This document shows, one piece after another, positions 7,989-15,000 of a stretch of 15,725 nt of DNA. The number at the start of each line of letters is the position of its first letter. Within the stretch, counting starts at the first letter, position 1. The notes under the pieces are model-generated. The model saw nothing but the letters and a program-made list of their open reading frames with translations. It was not told the origin of the DNA and ran no database searches. The position numbers were made by a program, and so were the translations under genes. Source of the DNA: Myxococcales bacterium (lineage in GTDB: Bacteria; Myxococcota; Polyangia; Fen-1088); contig PMLH01000645.1 in the NCBI GenBank assembly GCA_003159055.1, forward strand, positions 1 through 15,725. Direction: 5' to 3'.

Positions 7989-9287
7989 GTACCAGGCCAG
8001 CGCTCGCGGCGGCAGCTTGTGGGATGGATTGCTCTTGATGGTTGTGGTTGCCGTGATCGCCCCGGAAGCGAAATCAAACACGCGAAGCAACGATGAGCTC
8101 TTCATGGGTCCATCCGCGACGATGAAGCGTCCCTTCTCGGCGTCGACCAGAATCGCACCGATGGTGAAGGCTTCGGCGGAGTCGAGGAGTTTGACCGAGG
8201 GTCCACCGGCAAGAGACAAGGACCACAGTCGGTCGGGCAACGAATTGGAGAGGTTGCCCTCGGTGACTCCCAACACCGTGTTTCCGTCCAACGCGGCCAC
8301 GGTCCAGTTCGAGTAGGGCAGGCCGCCAGCGGCGGCGGCACCGATCTGCGCAACGAGGGTCGCTGGCGTGGTGGAAAGATCGAAGGCAACGATGGCGGAT
8401 CCGGCGGCCTGCGCTGGCCCAGCGTTGGTGTCCCCGTCGCAAGCGACCAAGAGCTTCTGCTCCGCCGCCAGGTAGGTCATGGCCCCGCAGTTCTTGACCC
8501 CCGGCGCGTCGAGGGTTCCCACAACCTGGTCGGTGGTTGGGTCCACGATGAGAATCCGGCCCTCACCGAAGTTGCTCCAGTCGCCACTGATGGCGTTCAG
8601 TGAGACATAGACCATGCCGCCTGCGAGCAGGGCGCGGTCTGCCATGGGCAGGATCTTCGCTCCAGCTGGGGCGAAGGGCGCAAGATCGATGCGGCCCAAG
8701 ATCTTGGGCTGAACGGGATCGATGATCAGCAAGTCGCTACCGTCATCGAAGTCATCGGGGGCTGGCGTCGCAGCGGCGTTGTTGCCGAAGCGTGTGACGT
8801 AGGCCTTGCTCGGCGACAACCAGACGAAGTCGTGCGGATTCGAGCCGAAGCCGGTTCCCACGGCAAGCTGGCGCAAGGGCGTGCAGCTGACGGGGTCTAG
8901 CCATGTCAGCGCGCTGTTCAACCGATCGATGATGACCACAGGGCCGCCCAGCTGAGGCTGGGTCGGCAGTGCCACATCGCCCGACAGCGCCATGCTGAGG
9001 CCTTGCGCACCCGAGCCGGAATTGAAGCAACTGTCTTGCAGCAGATTGCCGTCGCGATCGAGGAATGACACAGAGGCTGATTGGTAGTCGCTGTTGACCA
9101 CGACGATTCCACTCGGTGCCGCCTGCATCACGCCGGCCTCGCTCTCAGAGGCGTCGAGCGCAAGGCTCGTGGGTGCGACGTCGACAGCGCCGGCATCCTC
9201 GGCTTCTGGACTGGTGGTGTTGCTTCCGCAGGCGCTCACAGCAAGCAGGGGGAAAAGAATTGGGTGACTGAACAGGCGACGATTCAT
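7986..9287 (-). CDS. Beta-propeller outer-membrane lipoprotein, candidate BtuG-like corrinoid-capture partner of BtuB
   Basis: A 433-residue lipoprotein. The signal peptide (residues 1-19) ends in a lipobox VSAC with Cys20 as the lipidated residue. The following residues (Gly, Ser) carry no inner-membrane retention aspartate, so outer-membrane placement is expected. A low-complexity Ala/Asp/Glu/Ser linker (about 21-56) leads into repeated blade-like units of the YncE/YVTN kind: IVVVNSDYQSASVSFLD, PVVIIDRLNSALTWLD, LLIIDPVQPKILGRID, RILIVDPTTDQVVGTLD, AIVAFDLSTTPATLVAQ, RLWSLSLAG and LLRVFDFASGAITATT. About seven units can be counted. Four cysteines (87, 135, 267, 283) could form disulfides. 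The start ATGA-overlaps the btuB stop and the gene lies inside the riboswitch-controlled operon. The fold call is from repeats I can see; the corrinoid role is inference from context and from BtuG, the B12-binding beta-propeller lipoprotein next to btuB in Bacteroides. A generic YncE-like protein is the alternative. Confidence 0.8.
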   Translation of the reverse strand: MNRRLFSHPILFPLLAVSACGSNTTSPEAEDAGAVDVAPTSLALDASESEAGVMQAAPSGIVVVNSDYQSASVSFLDRDGNLLQDSCFNSGSGAQGLSMALSGDVALPTQPQLGGPVVIIDRLNSALTWLDPVSCTPLRQLAVGTGFGSNPHDFVWLSPSKAYVTRFGNNAAATPAPDDFDDGSDLLIIDPVQPKILGRIDLAPFAPAGAKILPMADRALLAGGMVYVSLNAISGDWSNFGEGRILIVDPTTDQVVGTLDAPGVKNCGAMTYLAAEQKLLVACDGDTNAGPAQAAGSAIVAFDLSTTPATLVAQIGAAAAGGLPYSNWTVAALDGNTVLGVTEGNLSNSLPDRLWSLSLAGGPSVKLLDSAEAFTIGAILVDAEKGRFIVADGPMKSSSLLRVFDFASGAITATTTIKSNPSHKLPPRALAWY

Positions 9288-11398
9288 GGCTGAGGTTCCT
9301 TATCGTTGTTGTTGGCGGACGACCATGCGAGGGTCAGGTAAAATTCACGTCCGGGCAGCGGATACCCGGCTAGATCGCGGATTTGCGCATTGCCAAGGTT
9401 TTGCCCGCTTGCGCGCAAGCGCAGATTGGCGGGCAGATCGGCATAGGCGCCTGCGCCGAAGAGAAGGCGCGCATCGACTGAATCGAGGTTGGTTGGATCC
9501 GTGTAGTTGCCGGCCGTTGCATCAACCTCGGCATAGAGGCCAATCGCTACGCGCGTTCCGATCTGCATTCGCCGCCACTCCGGTCGTGCATAGAAACGAT
9601 AGCGTGGGCGCAGCGGCAATTGCCGGCCGTTGTAGGCATCGACAGTCGAGGTGTCGCGGGCATCGGTGACGGTTCCGGACGCAAACGCACGTGCATGGCG
9701 CCCCCATTCCAGCGTGGCGCTGCTTTCGACGCCCAGGATGCGCGCACTGCCGATGTTCTCGGGGCGCGCTCGGCCGTTGCCAAAGCGGAATTGGATCAAG
9801 TCGTTGGCCAGACCGGCAAAGGCATCGGTGGACCAATAGAGACCGCTGTTGGCTCTTTTCCAGGAAAGCAAGGGGCCGACATCGACGTTCAGACCTGATT
9901 CGGGCTTCAGGGCGGGATTGCCTTGCAGGTACCCCGTGTTGCCGTAGAGCTCGGTGGTCGATGGCAGACGAGCATAGCGTCCTCCGTTCGCACGCAGTGA
10001 GAGCCCGGGCGTGACCTCCTTGACCAGCGAGAGGCGTGCGATGGGCAGAGCATGGGTGATCGCCCCCGACGTTTCCAGGAACCTGCCGAACAGATCGCGC
10101 CCCGAGGTTTCTTCGCGGGCAGCCTCGACTCGCAACGAAGCGATGATGTCGAGCTTGATGGGCTGAAGCCAAACGTCGCTTTCGATGCCAACCGCACCGA
10201 ACAGCTGTGTCGCTGGGGCACCGCTTGGCGCTGTTCCCTCACTGTCGGAGGGACGAAAACTGTCGTAGCGTCCATCAAATACCCCGGACAAGACCAACCA
10301 TGGGCGGGCGACGCGTCGCCAATCCACCGTGGCACCGGCAGTACGCGTTCGGTCGTGCGCATCCGTCGGGCGGGAATTGATGTCCGGCACCAGATCGCGA
10401 AAATGCGTGAGGGCGTAGTTGCCGTAGGCGGTGGCGCGCAGCCGGCCGCACATGCCCAGGTCCTGGTTCGATTCATAGGTTAGGATTCCGGTGGCCCGCA
10501 AGGTGCCGAGGCGCGCCTGCGGATTCGCCAGTGTGCCAAACCCGGGCAGGCCCTGGTCACGGTCGAAGAACGCCGCCGAGGCGGTCAGATGCCGGTCGCC
10601 CGCGAGATCGACGACCGCCTTGGTCGTGCCATCCACCTGGTGCAGGTCGTTGTCACGGCGCCTGACTCGTGCGTCGTCGGTCGTGCCGCCCGTCGTGTGC
10701 AGGGTCGTGCCGTTGTCATTGACGTACTCAAAGTCGCCCTCGCTCGTCAATCCGTGGACCCCGGCATACAGATGAAAGCGTCCGCGATTCCACGCGGCGC
10801 GGGCGTCGCCGTAGGCTGTCCCGAACGAGCCACCACCCATCTCGAGCTCAAGGCGGTTGTCCTTAGGAACCGCCGTCGTGATGGCCACCACCCCGCCGAT
10901 GCCCGAAGCGCCGAAGGCGATGGGCGTGATGCCACGGTAGATCTCGATGCGATCCACGTCGCCCATCGGGATGGCACCCAAATCCACGCCGCCACCAGTG
11001 ACCGTATTGAAGGGAATCCCGTCGACGTAGACCAACACCTGATTCGACGTCGAGCCGCGCAGCGAGATCGTCGCGGTCGACCCCATGCCGCCCAGTCGCG
11101 TGATCGCGACCCCGGCTTGTTCCGATAGCAGCTCGGGCACCGTCTCGGCCGCACGCGGCGTTCGGTCCTGGGTGATCACCGCCGCCGACGCTGCCCGGTC
11201 TTCGCGCGGCGCCTCGACCACCGGGGCAGGCGCGACCACCACGGTTTCGTAGTCCGCCCGTTCGCCCGTGTCAGCCAGCAGCGCTTGCGGACACAATTCC
11301 GCGGCGCTACAAAAAAGCAGCGCAGGCAGCGAATTGAAATGATGGGTGACCCTTCGCCGGGCGTTCCTCGCGCCCGTGCCAGGTCGGAAAGACCTCAC
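9284..11398 (-). CDS. btuB: TonB-dependent outer-membrane receptor, BtuB-type cobalamin transporter
   Basis: Energised by TonB, imports corrinoids across the outer membrane. It has 704 residues. A hydrophobic export segment (about 24-42) is followed by the TonB box ETVVVAP (51-57), then a plug domain with VPELLSEQAGV, ISLRGSTSNQVLVYVDGIPFN, IPMGDVDRIEIYRG and GASGIGGVVAITT. A beta-barrel of alternating strands follows, ending in GREFYLTLAW with the expected near-C-terminal aromatic. The start is GTG 11398; an AGAAGGGG six bases upstream serves as ribosome site and is also the 3' arm of a terminator hairpin. No later ATG or GTG precedes the export segment, so the n-region is unusually long (about 23 residues, Arg-rich). 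First gene of the operon, directly behind a cobalamin riboswitch, which is strong evidence for the substrate. No tonB/exbBD is in the window. Confidence 0.93.
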   Translation of the reverse strand: MRSFRPGTGARNARRRVTHHFNSLPALLFCSAAELCPQALLADTGERADYETVVVAPAPVVEAPREDRAASAAVITQDRTPRAAETVPELLSEQAGVAITRLGGMGSTATISLRGSTSNQVLVYVDGIPFNTVTGGGVDLGAIPMGDVDRIEIYRGITPIAFGASGIGGVVAITTAVPKDNRLELEMGGGSFGTAYGDARAAWNRGRFHLYAGVHGLTSEGDFEYVNDNGTTLHTTGGTTDDARVRRRDNDLHQVDGTTKAVVDLAGDRHLTASAAFFDRDQGLPGFGTLANPQARLGTLRATGILTYESNQDLGMCGRLRATAYGNYALTHFRDLVPDINSRPTDAHDRTRTAGATVDWRRVARPWLVLSGVFDGRYDSFRPSDSEGTAPSGAPATQLFGAVGIESDVWLQPIKLDIIASLRVEAAREETSGRDLFGRFLETSGAITHALPIARLSLVKEVTPGLSLRANGGRYARLPSTTELYGNTGYLQGNPALKPESGLNVDVGPLLSWKRANSGLYWSTDAFAGLANDLIQFRFGNGRARPENIGSARILGVESSATLEWGRHARAFASGTVTDARDTSTVDAYNGRQLPLRPRYRFYARPEWRRMQIGTRVAIGLYAEVDATAGNYTDPTNLDSVDARLLFGAGAYADLPANLRLRASGQNLGNAQIRDLAGYPLPGREFYLTLAWSSANNNDKEPQP

Positions 11399-11399
11399 G

Positions 11400-11431
11400 A
11401 AAAACCCCTTCTGCCTGCACGGGAGAAGGGG
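11400..11431 (-). terminator. Riboswitch-controlled intrinsic terminator that also holds the btuB ribosome site
   Basis: On the minus strand CCCCTTCT (11431-11424) and AGAAGGGG (11412-11405) form a perfect 8-bp stem with an 11-base loop, followed by five T (11404-11400). This is a standard rho-independent terminator shape. One base later comes the btuB GTG. The 3' arm is also the best Shine-Dalgarno, so the same helix could block transcription or translation. Structure is seen; mode of action is inference. Confidence 0.75.
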
Positions 11432-11463
11432 TCACGCCGGCGCTCGCCGGCACTGCCTTCTCC
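11422..11463 (-). promoter_or_regulatory. Candidate antiterminator helix between the cobalamin riboswitch and btuB
   Basis: GGAGAAGG (11463-11456) can pair perfectly with CCTTCTCC (11429-11422), enclosing a 6-bp GC hairpin (GCCGGC arms at 11451-11446 and 11441-11436). The downstream strand of this helix is the 5' arm of the terminator, so the two structures exclude each other. GGAGAAGG can also fold back on CCTTC just upstream (11471-11467), a possible third state. Confidence 0.6.
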
Positions 11464-11488
11464 GCGGAAGGACATTGGAAGTACGTTG

Positions 11489-11670
11489 ATCGCGAGTGGA
11501 TATCCTGGCTCAGGAGCTGAGCGACAAAGTCGCGGGACGTCGGTTCTCGCCTTCCCAGGGTTTGCACCCCAGTGGCGTCACGAGAACCTTCTTCTCCTTT
11601 ACAGTGGCGGGACCGCGCCGGATTCACACCGGCTTCCCCATTCAGAAGCAACCTGCCTCTGACTCGCGAT
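11489..11670 (-). ncRNA. Cobalamin riboswitch (B12 element) upstream of btuB
   Basis: The B12 box is plain on the minus strand at about 11639-11601: GGGAAGCCGGTGTGAATCC, then CGGTCCCGCCACTGTAA, matching the conserved core of adenosylcobalamin-sensing aptamers. Downstream come a variable arm, GGTGCAAACCC-type sequence, and the 3' conserved GAGCCAGGA (about 11514-11506). ATCGCGAGT (11670-11662) and ACTCGCGAT (11497-11489) pair perfectly over 9 bp and define P1 and the ends, about 182 nt. It lies about 90 bases before the btuB start and 20 bases after the predicted transcription start. It is expected to shut down the uptake/assembly operon when cobalamin is plentiful. Confidence 0.95.
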
Positions 11671-11697
11671 GGCTATGTAGTTTTCAGAACGAAGCGC

Positions 11698-11726
11698 ACC
11701 CTAGAGAGGTCGAGCATGGCTGTCAA
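11698..11726 (-). promoter_or_regulatory. Promoter of the riboswitch/btuB operon
   Basis: Minus strand -35 TTGACA (11726-11721), 17-base spacer, -10 TAGGGT (11703-11698). The -35 is a perfect sigma-70 match; the -10 is weak (T, A and final T), common in GC-rich genomes. The implied start near 11691 puts the aptamer's P1 about 20 bases into the transcript, which supports the call. Confidence 0.6.
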
Positions 11727-11843
11727 TAGCACATCTGCTCTGGGGCCCCTGTTGACAAGCCCAGTCCCGGGCGCCACGATACTTCGGTGCGCAAGGGAGC
11801 AGCCAAAGCCAGGTTGAGCGCGACAGCAGGAAAGCCCGGTTCG

Positions 11844-12044
11844 ATGGGCACCGCCGAGCGCGGGGCGCTGGCGCATCTGTCAGAGCGTCTTCAACGCCGG
11901 GAGCAGGCAGAGCGCATTGCCAAGCGATGGAAGGTCGACGCCGGGGATGTGGAGCACGTGCTTTTCAACCTGACCCTTGATCCCTGGCAGCGCTTGAGGA
12001 AGAGCTTCAAACGTGGCGGCCTCAGACGACTTTCCGCTGACTGA
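11844..12044 (+). CDS. Small hypothetical protein, basic, divergent from the btuB operon
   Basis: A 66-residue plus-strand ORF from ATG 11844, preceded by AGGAAA at about 10 bases. The frame also allows a GTG at 11787. The product is charged and helical looking, with a run rich in Arg/Glu/Lys (SERLQRREQAERIAKRWKV) and the phrase LTLDPWQRLRKSF near the C-terminus, which reads like a real protein rather than a shadow. Nothing is annotated opposite it. I do not recognise the family. The ending and the overlapping second ORF recall two-gene modules with a short first protein, such as toxin-antitoxin pairs, but that is a guess. A plus-strand TTGACA at 11752-11757 could belong to its promoter, though no well-spaced -10 is seen. 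Confidence 0.45.
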   Translation: MGTAERGALAHLSERLQRREQAERIAKRWKVDAGDVEHVLFNLTLDPWQRLRKSFKRGGLRRLSAD

Positions 12045-12216
12045 CGCCGAAAGGGAGTTCCTGAGCCGCCTGGTGGTTGCCGACGCTACTACGGTGCCGC
12101 GTTCCGGCCCAGGGTCAAAGGCTGGGCTCCAGGTGCCTCGTCGCAACCAATTGGCGAAGCGCGTTCCGCACTGGGCCTGCCTTGCGCTCGCCCGAGGCAA
12201 TGCGATCCAATTCTGA
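12013..12216 (+). CDS. Possible second small ORF overlapping the first, perhaps a 5' remnant
   Basis: GTG 12013 has GAGGAAGAG about eight bases upstream and overlaps the preceding ORF by 32 bases. The first ~24 residues (SDDFPLTDAEREFLSRLVVAD) look like a genuine protein N-terminus. After that the sequence becomes Pro/Gly/Arg-rich and from 12115 overlaps the methyltransferase gene on the opposite strand, where it looks like shadow coding. Best read as the truncated start of a lost gene, or chance. Function unknown. Confidence 0.25.
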   Translation: MAASDDFPLTDAEREFLSRLVVADATTVPRSGPGSKAGLQVPRRNQLAKRVPHWACLALARGNAIQF

Positions 12217-12915
12217 TTGCACCATGGCAATCTCCTCGGGATCAAACGATCCGCGTGCCAAGGTATCGCTACTCCACGTGCGGATATTCATGGCATGCAA
12301 GCGCGCCATGACGTGCGGAGCCTGCTCGACAACATTGAGCTCGCTTGAAACGACGGTCCAGCCGCTGCCTGCGACGCAGCCATCCAGATGGGCACCGACC
12401 GTCAGAGACTGCCCGTAGCCCGATTGTAGCGCCGCCACCAGCTCGTAGTAGCGTCGAAGAATGGGGTCGTCGGATTCAAGGGACGCGGTTTCCTGGACAA
12501 GCAGTCGCGCGCCTGGTTTGGCGGCCTGGGACCACGCCCGCAGCGCGCTGGCGGGATCGTGCAGGTGCGTGACGACAAACCTGCAAAGCAGAAGATCCGC
12601 GGGCTCGCACGGAAAGGGAGCCCGGGTGATGTCGTGTGCAATGAACGCGGCGTCCGGTGCGTTGAGCCTCGCCTGCATCAGCAGCGTCTCCGAGGCGTCG
12701 ATGCCCGTTGTCCGTCGTGCTCGCAAGACTGAGTGCAAGAGCCGCGTGGTGTACCCCGGTCCGCAGCCAAGGTCGATGGCATGTTCGACCGGGGCGCTTG
12801 CCCACGCGCCGATGAATTCCCGCGAAGGGTGCTCGTAGGCATCGGCAAGGTAGGCCAGTCGCTGCGCCGCGAGATGGTTTTCGCCGAAGGTGTAGTGATT
12901 GCTGGTTTGGCTCAT
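12115..12915 (-). CDS. Class I SAM-dependent methyltransferase, substrate unknown
   Basis: A 266-residue protein with a Rossmann-type methyltransferase domain: motif I HAIDLGCGPGYTTRLL (45-60), acidic ribose-binding Asp73 in TGIDAS, DAAFIAHDITRAPF (about 88-101) and LLLCRFVVTHLHDPASAL as the post-motif strand. This matches the methyltransferase-11/25 (UbiE/ubiquinone-like) type acting on small molecules. ATG 12915 is chosen because homology starts there; the frame continues 42 codons upstream without domain content. The ribosome site GGCGGGA lies at about 8 bases and inside a predicted stem. It stands alone: 213 bases after the kinase gene on the same strand, and its 3' end faces the small plus-strand ORFs. 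No B12-binding or radical-SAM domain is present, so a link to the cobalamin operon is not supported. Confidence 0.88.
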   Translation of the reverse strand: MSQTSNHYTFGENHLAAQRLAYLADAYEHPSREFIGAWASAPVEHAIDLGCGPGYTTRLLHSVLRARRTTGIDASETLLMQARLNAPDAAFIAHDITRAPFPCEPADLLLCRFVVTHLHDPASALRAWSQAAKPGARLLVQETASLESDDPILRRYYELVAALQSGYGQSLTVGAHLDGCVAGSGWTVVSSELNVVEQAPHVMARLHAMNIRTWSSDTLARGSFDPEEIAMVQSELDRIASGERKAGPVRNALRQLVATRHLEPSL

Positions 12916-12923
12916 GGAACATC

Positions 12924-12978
12924 CCGCCCGAACAGATCCCGGCCGAAGGCGTGGCCCATCCCGGGTTCCTCCGGGCGG
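12924..12978 (-). promoter_or_regulatory. GC-rich inverted repeat in the methyltransferase leader
   Basis: CCGCCCG (12978-12972) and CGGGCGG (12930-12924) pair perfectly over 7 bp on the minus strand. Inside are further pairing options (GGCC at 12956-12953 with 12944-12941, or CCCGG with CCGGG). The 3' arm covers the only ribosome-site-like sequence of the methyltransferase gene. No known riboswitch consensus was recognised. In GC-rich DNA such stems arise easily, so confidence is low. Confidence 0.3.
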
Positions 12979-13128
12979 CCTCTCCTTCTTGCTGGAGTGT
13001 GGACTGGGAGACGACGCCCGAATCAGCGCCAACGCCAGCACGCGCTCTCGACGAACAAAAGCGTTCGGATGGTGGCGTGCATGAACGGGACTCTAGCGGA
13101 TTCCGGGACCTTGTCCAGAGGAGCGTGG

Positions 13129-15000
13129 TCAGATCATTCGCTCCGGCGCGGCGGGAATCGTGAACCAGAAGGTGGAGCCCTGGCCGGGTTGGCTGGTGAC
13201 GCCGATGCTGCCGTCGTGGGCTTGCACGATTCCGCGTGCGATGAAGAGGCCAAGGCCCGCACCCCCCACGGGACTGCCCGGAACCCGGAAAAATTTCTCG
13301 AACAGCTCTGCTTGATGCTCGACCGGGATGCCGGAGCCGTGATCTGCAACTTCGAAACGGATCAATGGCTGCCCGCTGGCGGCGGCAGGGCCGCCTTCCT
13401 CCTGGGTAGGAAGGGCACGCACGATGATTTCCTGGCCTTTGGGCGAATAGCGAATGGCATTGGTGAGCAGATTGGCGAACACGAGTTGCAGGCGGTCGGG
13501 ATCGGCGAACGCCTCGGGAAGGCCGGGATAGACCTCGGCGCGAATGCTCAGCTCCTGCGACTCGGCCGCCGCCCGGTGTAGGTCCACCGCCAAGTCCACC
13601 AGCGATTGCGGCTCCACCCGACGTTTCTGCAAGTCGATCCGTCCAGACTCCAGGCGCGACAGATTCAGCAGATCGTCGACGATGGCCTGCAGACGCTCGC
13701 AGTCCTCGCGGGCGGCGAACAGCAGGTCGGCCTGTTTGCGAGCCAGCGGCCCAACCGCCTCTTCCGTGCACAGATGAATGGCCATGCGCAAAGAGGTGAG
13801 CGGCGTGCGGAATTCGTGCGCCACTGTGGCGACCAAGTTGCTCTTCAGCTCGTCGAAATGGAACAGCCGCGTAATGTCTTGGAACACCAATGCCGAGCCC
13901 GTGACACTGCCTGCCTCGCCGTAGATCGGCGTCGCACGAGGAAGGTAGATGCCCTCGCCGCGGGGTGAGGTGATGTGCAGGGCATCCTCGAAGCCCTTCG
14001 GGCTGTAGGCGCCGCGCCCGCCCACGACATGCGCGCGCAACCTATCGATCAGCGCACGCACCGTCGGGTCGACCCGATCAAGCGACGAGTTGCCACTCTC
14101 CTCGGGATCGATGCTCAGGACTTTGCGGGCGGCTTCATTGGTGCCCTCCAGATTTCCGGCTGCGTCCAGCATCAACACGGGGTCGGGCAGACCGTCGATG
14201 GCTGCCTGGGTTGCCTGCTGTGCCTGCAAAAGCTCGCCGAGCGAGCTCTTTCGGTAGCGCTCCAGGTGGTCGGCCATGGTGTTGAATTCTTGTGCGAGCT
14301 GCGCGATGTCGTCTTCGCCCTGCACCCGCGCGCGGGCTTGTACGTCGCCTTGTCCGAACCGCCTGACGGCGGCCGAAACCACGCCCAGCGGGCGCAGCAG
14401 TCTCCCGGTCAGGCTTACCGAAGCCAGAAGCCCAATCACCGATGCCAGCACAACCGCGATGGTCAAGAGATGCTCGAAGCGGCCGGCTCGGTCTTCGGTG
14501 CGACGACCCTTGAGCACCATGGCATCTTGATTGATGTCGAGAATGTCGTCGGCGGCGCGCTTGACTTCAGCGAAGGTCCGCGTGACCAGCGGAAGGTCCA
14601 CATCGCTTTGCCGTCGGAGATCCGATTCGCCGTGAAACTTCGCAAGTGCGGCTTGATACAGGGCCCAATCGCGGCGCAATTTCTCGACCGCTTCAGCCTC
14701 GCCCTTTTCCGTGATGTTGTGGGCCTCGGCCTCGAACTCGCGGTCGAATTGGCTTGCCTGTTCGCGCAGCAACTTGTCGTCGACCGGACGGCCCAGCAAC
14801 TCAAAGAGCGCTCCGTCGTACAGTCGCTCGACACTTTCCTTCATGCGCTGGGCGGCGAGCATGCTGCGGTAGTTGTCCTTCCAGATGGTTCCTGGCTGGC
14901 GCGCAAGCACGCCGGTGACCATCCCCGACACCACGCCCACCAACACCAATGCCAGCACCAGCGGCGCCATGGTCAGCATGAGCTTGCTCTTGAAGGTCAT
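13129..15000 (-). CDS. Membrane sensor histidine kinase (HAMP-PAS-HisKA-HATPase, KinB-like)
   Basis: A 623-residue inner-membrane sensor kinase. TM1 is at about 10-30, a mostly helical periplasmic sensor region lies at 35-176, and TM2 is at about 178-197. HAMP follows (about 198-250), then a PAS domain (about 262-380, LPDPVLMLDAAGNLEGTNEAA). The dimerisation/phosphoacceptor segment ATVAHEFRTPLTSLR has His395. The ATPase has its N-box around Asn514 (FANLLTNAIRYSP), G1 DHGSGIP (553-559), FEKFFRV, and G2 GAGLGLFIARG (580-590). ATG 15000 overlaps the upstream stop as ATGA; a 33-codon upstream extension lies in another frame of that gene. The tight coupling to a KdpD-N/USP protein suggests a split KdpD-type sensor. 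No response regulator follows; the next gene is a methyltransferase. Confidence 0.93.
   Translation of the reverse strand: MTFKSKLMLTMAPLVLALVLVGVVSGMVTGVLARQPGTIWKDNYRSMLAAQRMKESVERLYDGALFELLGRPVDDKLLREQASQFDREFEAEAHNITEKGEAEAVEKLRRDWALYQAALAKFHGESDLRRQSDVDLPLVTRTFAEVKRAADDILDINQDAMVLKGRRTEDRAGRFEHLLTIAVVLASVIGLLASVSLTGRLLRPLGVVSAAVRRFGQGDVQARARVQGEDDIAQLAQEFNTMADHLERYRKSSLGELLQAQQATQAAIDGLPDPVLMLDAAGNLEGTNEAARKVLSIDPEESGNSSLDRVDPTVRALIDRLRAHVVGGRGAYSPKGFEDALHITSPRGEGIYLPRATPIYGEAGSVTGSALVFQDITRLFHFDELKSNLVATVAHEFRTPLTSLRMAIHLCTEEAVGPLARKQADLLFAAREDCERLQAIVDDLLNLSRLESGRIDLQKRRVEPQSLVDLAVDLHRAAAESQELSIRAEVYPGLPEAFADPDRLQLVFANLLTNAIRYSPKGQEIIVRALPTQEEGGPAAASGQPLIRFEVADHGSGIPVEHQAELFEKFFRVPGSPVGGAGLGLFIARGIVQAHDGSIGVTSQPGQGSTFWFTIPAAPERMI

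Noticed and set aside
8694..8709. Perfect 16-bp palindrome (GCCCAAGATCTTGGGC) inside the lipoprotein gene
   Set aside because: It encodes ordinary in-frame residues (PKILG) and about one such palindrome in a few such windows is expected by chance; no promoter or second site nearby.
12916..13041. Second cobalamin or SAM-type riboswitch before the methyltransferase
   Set aside because: No B12 box and no recognisable SAM/SAH core; kept only as an unassigned structured leader.
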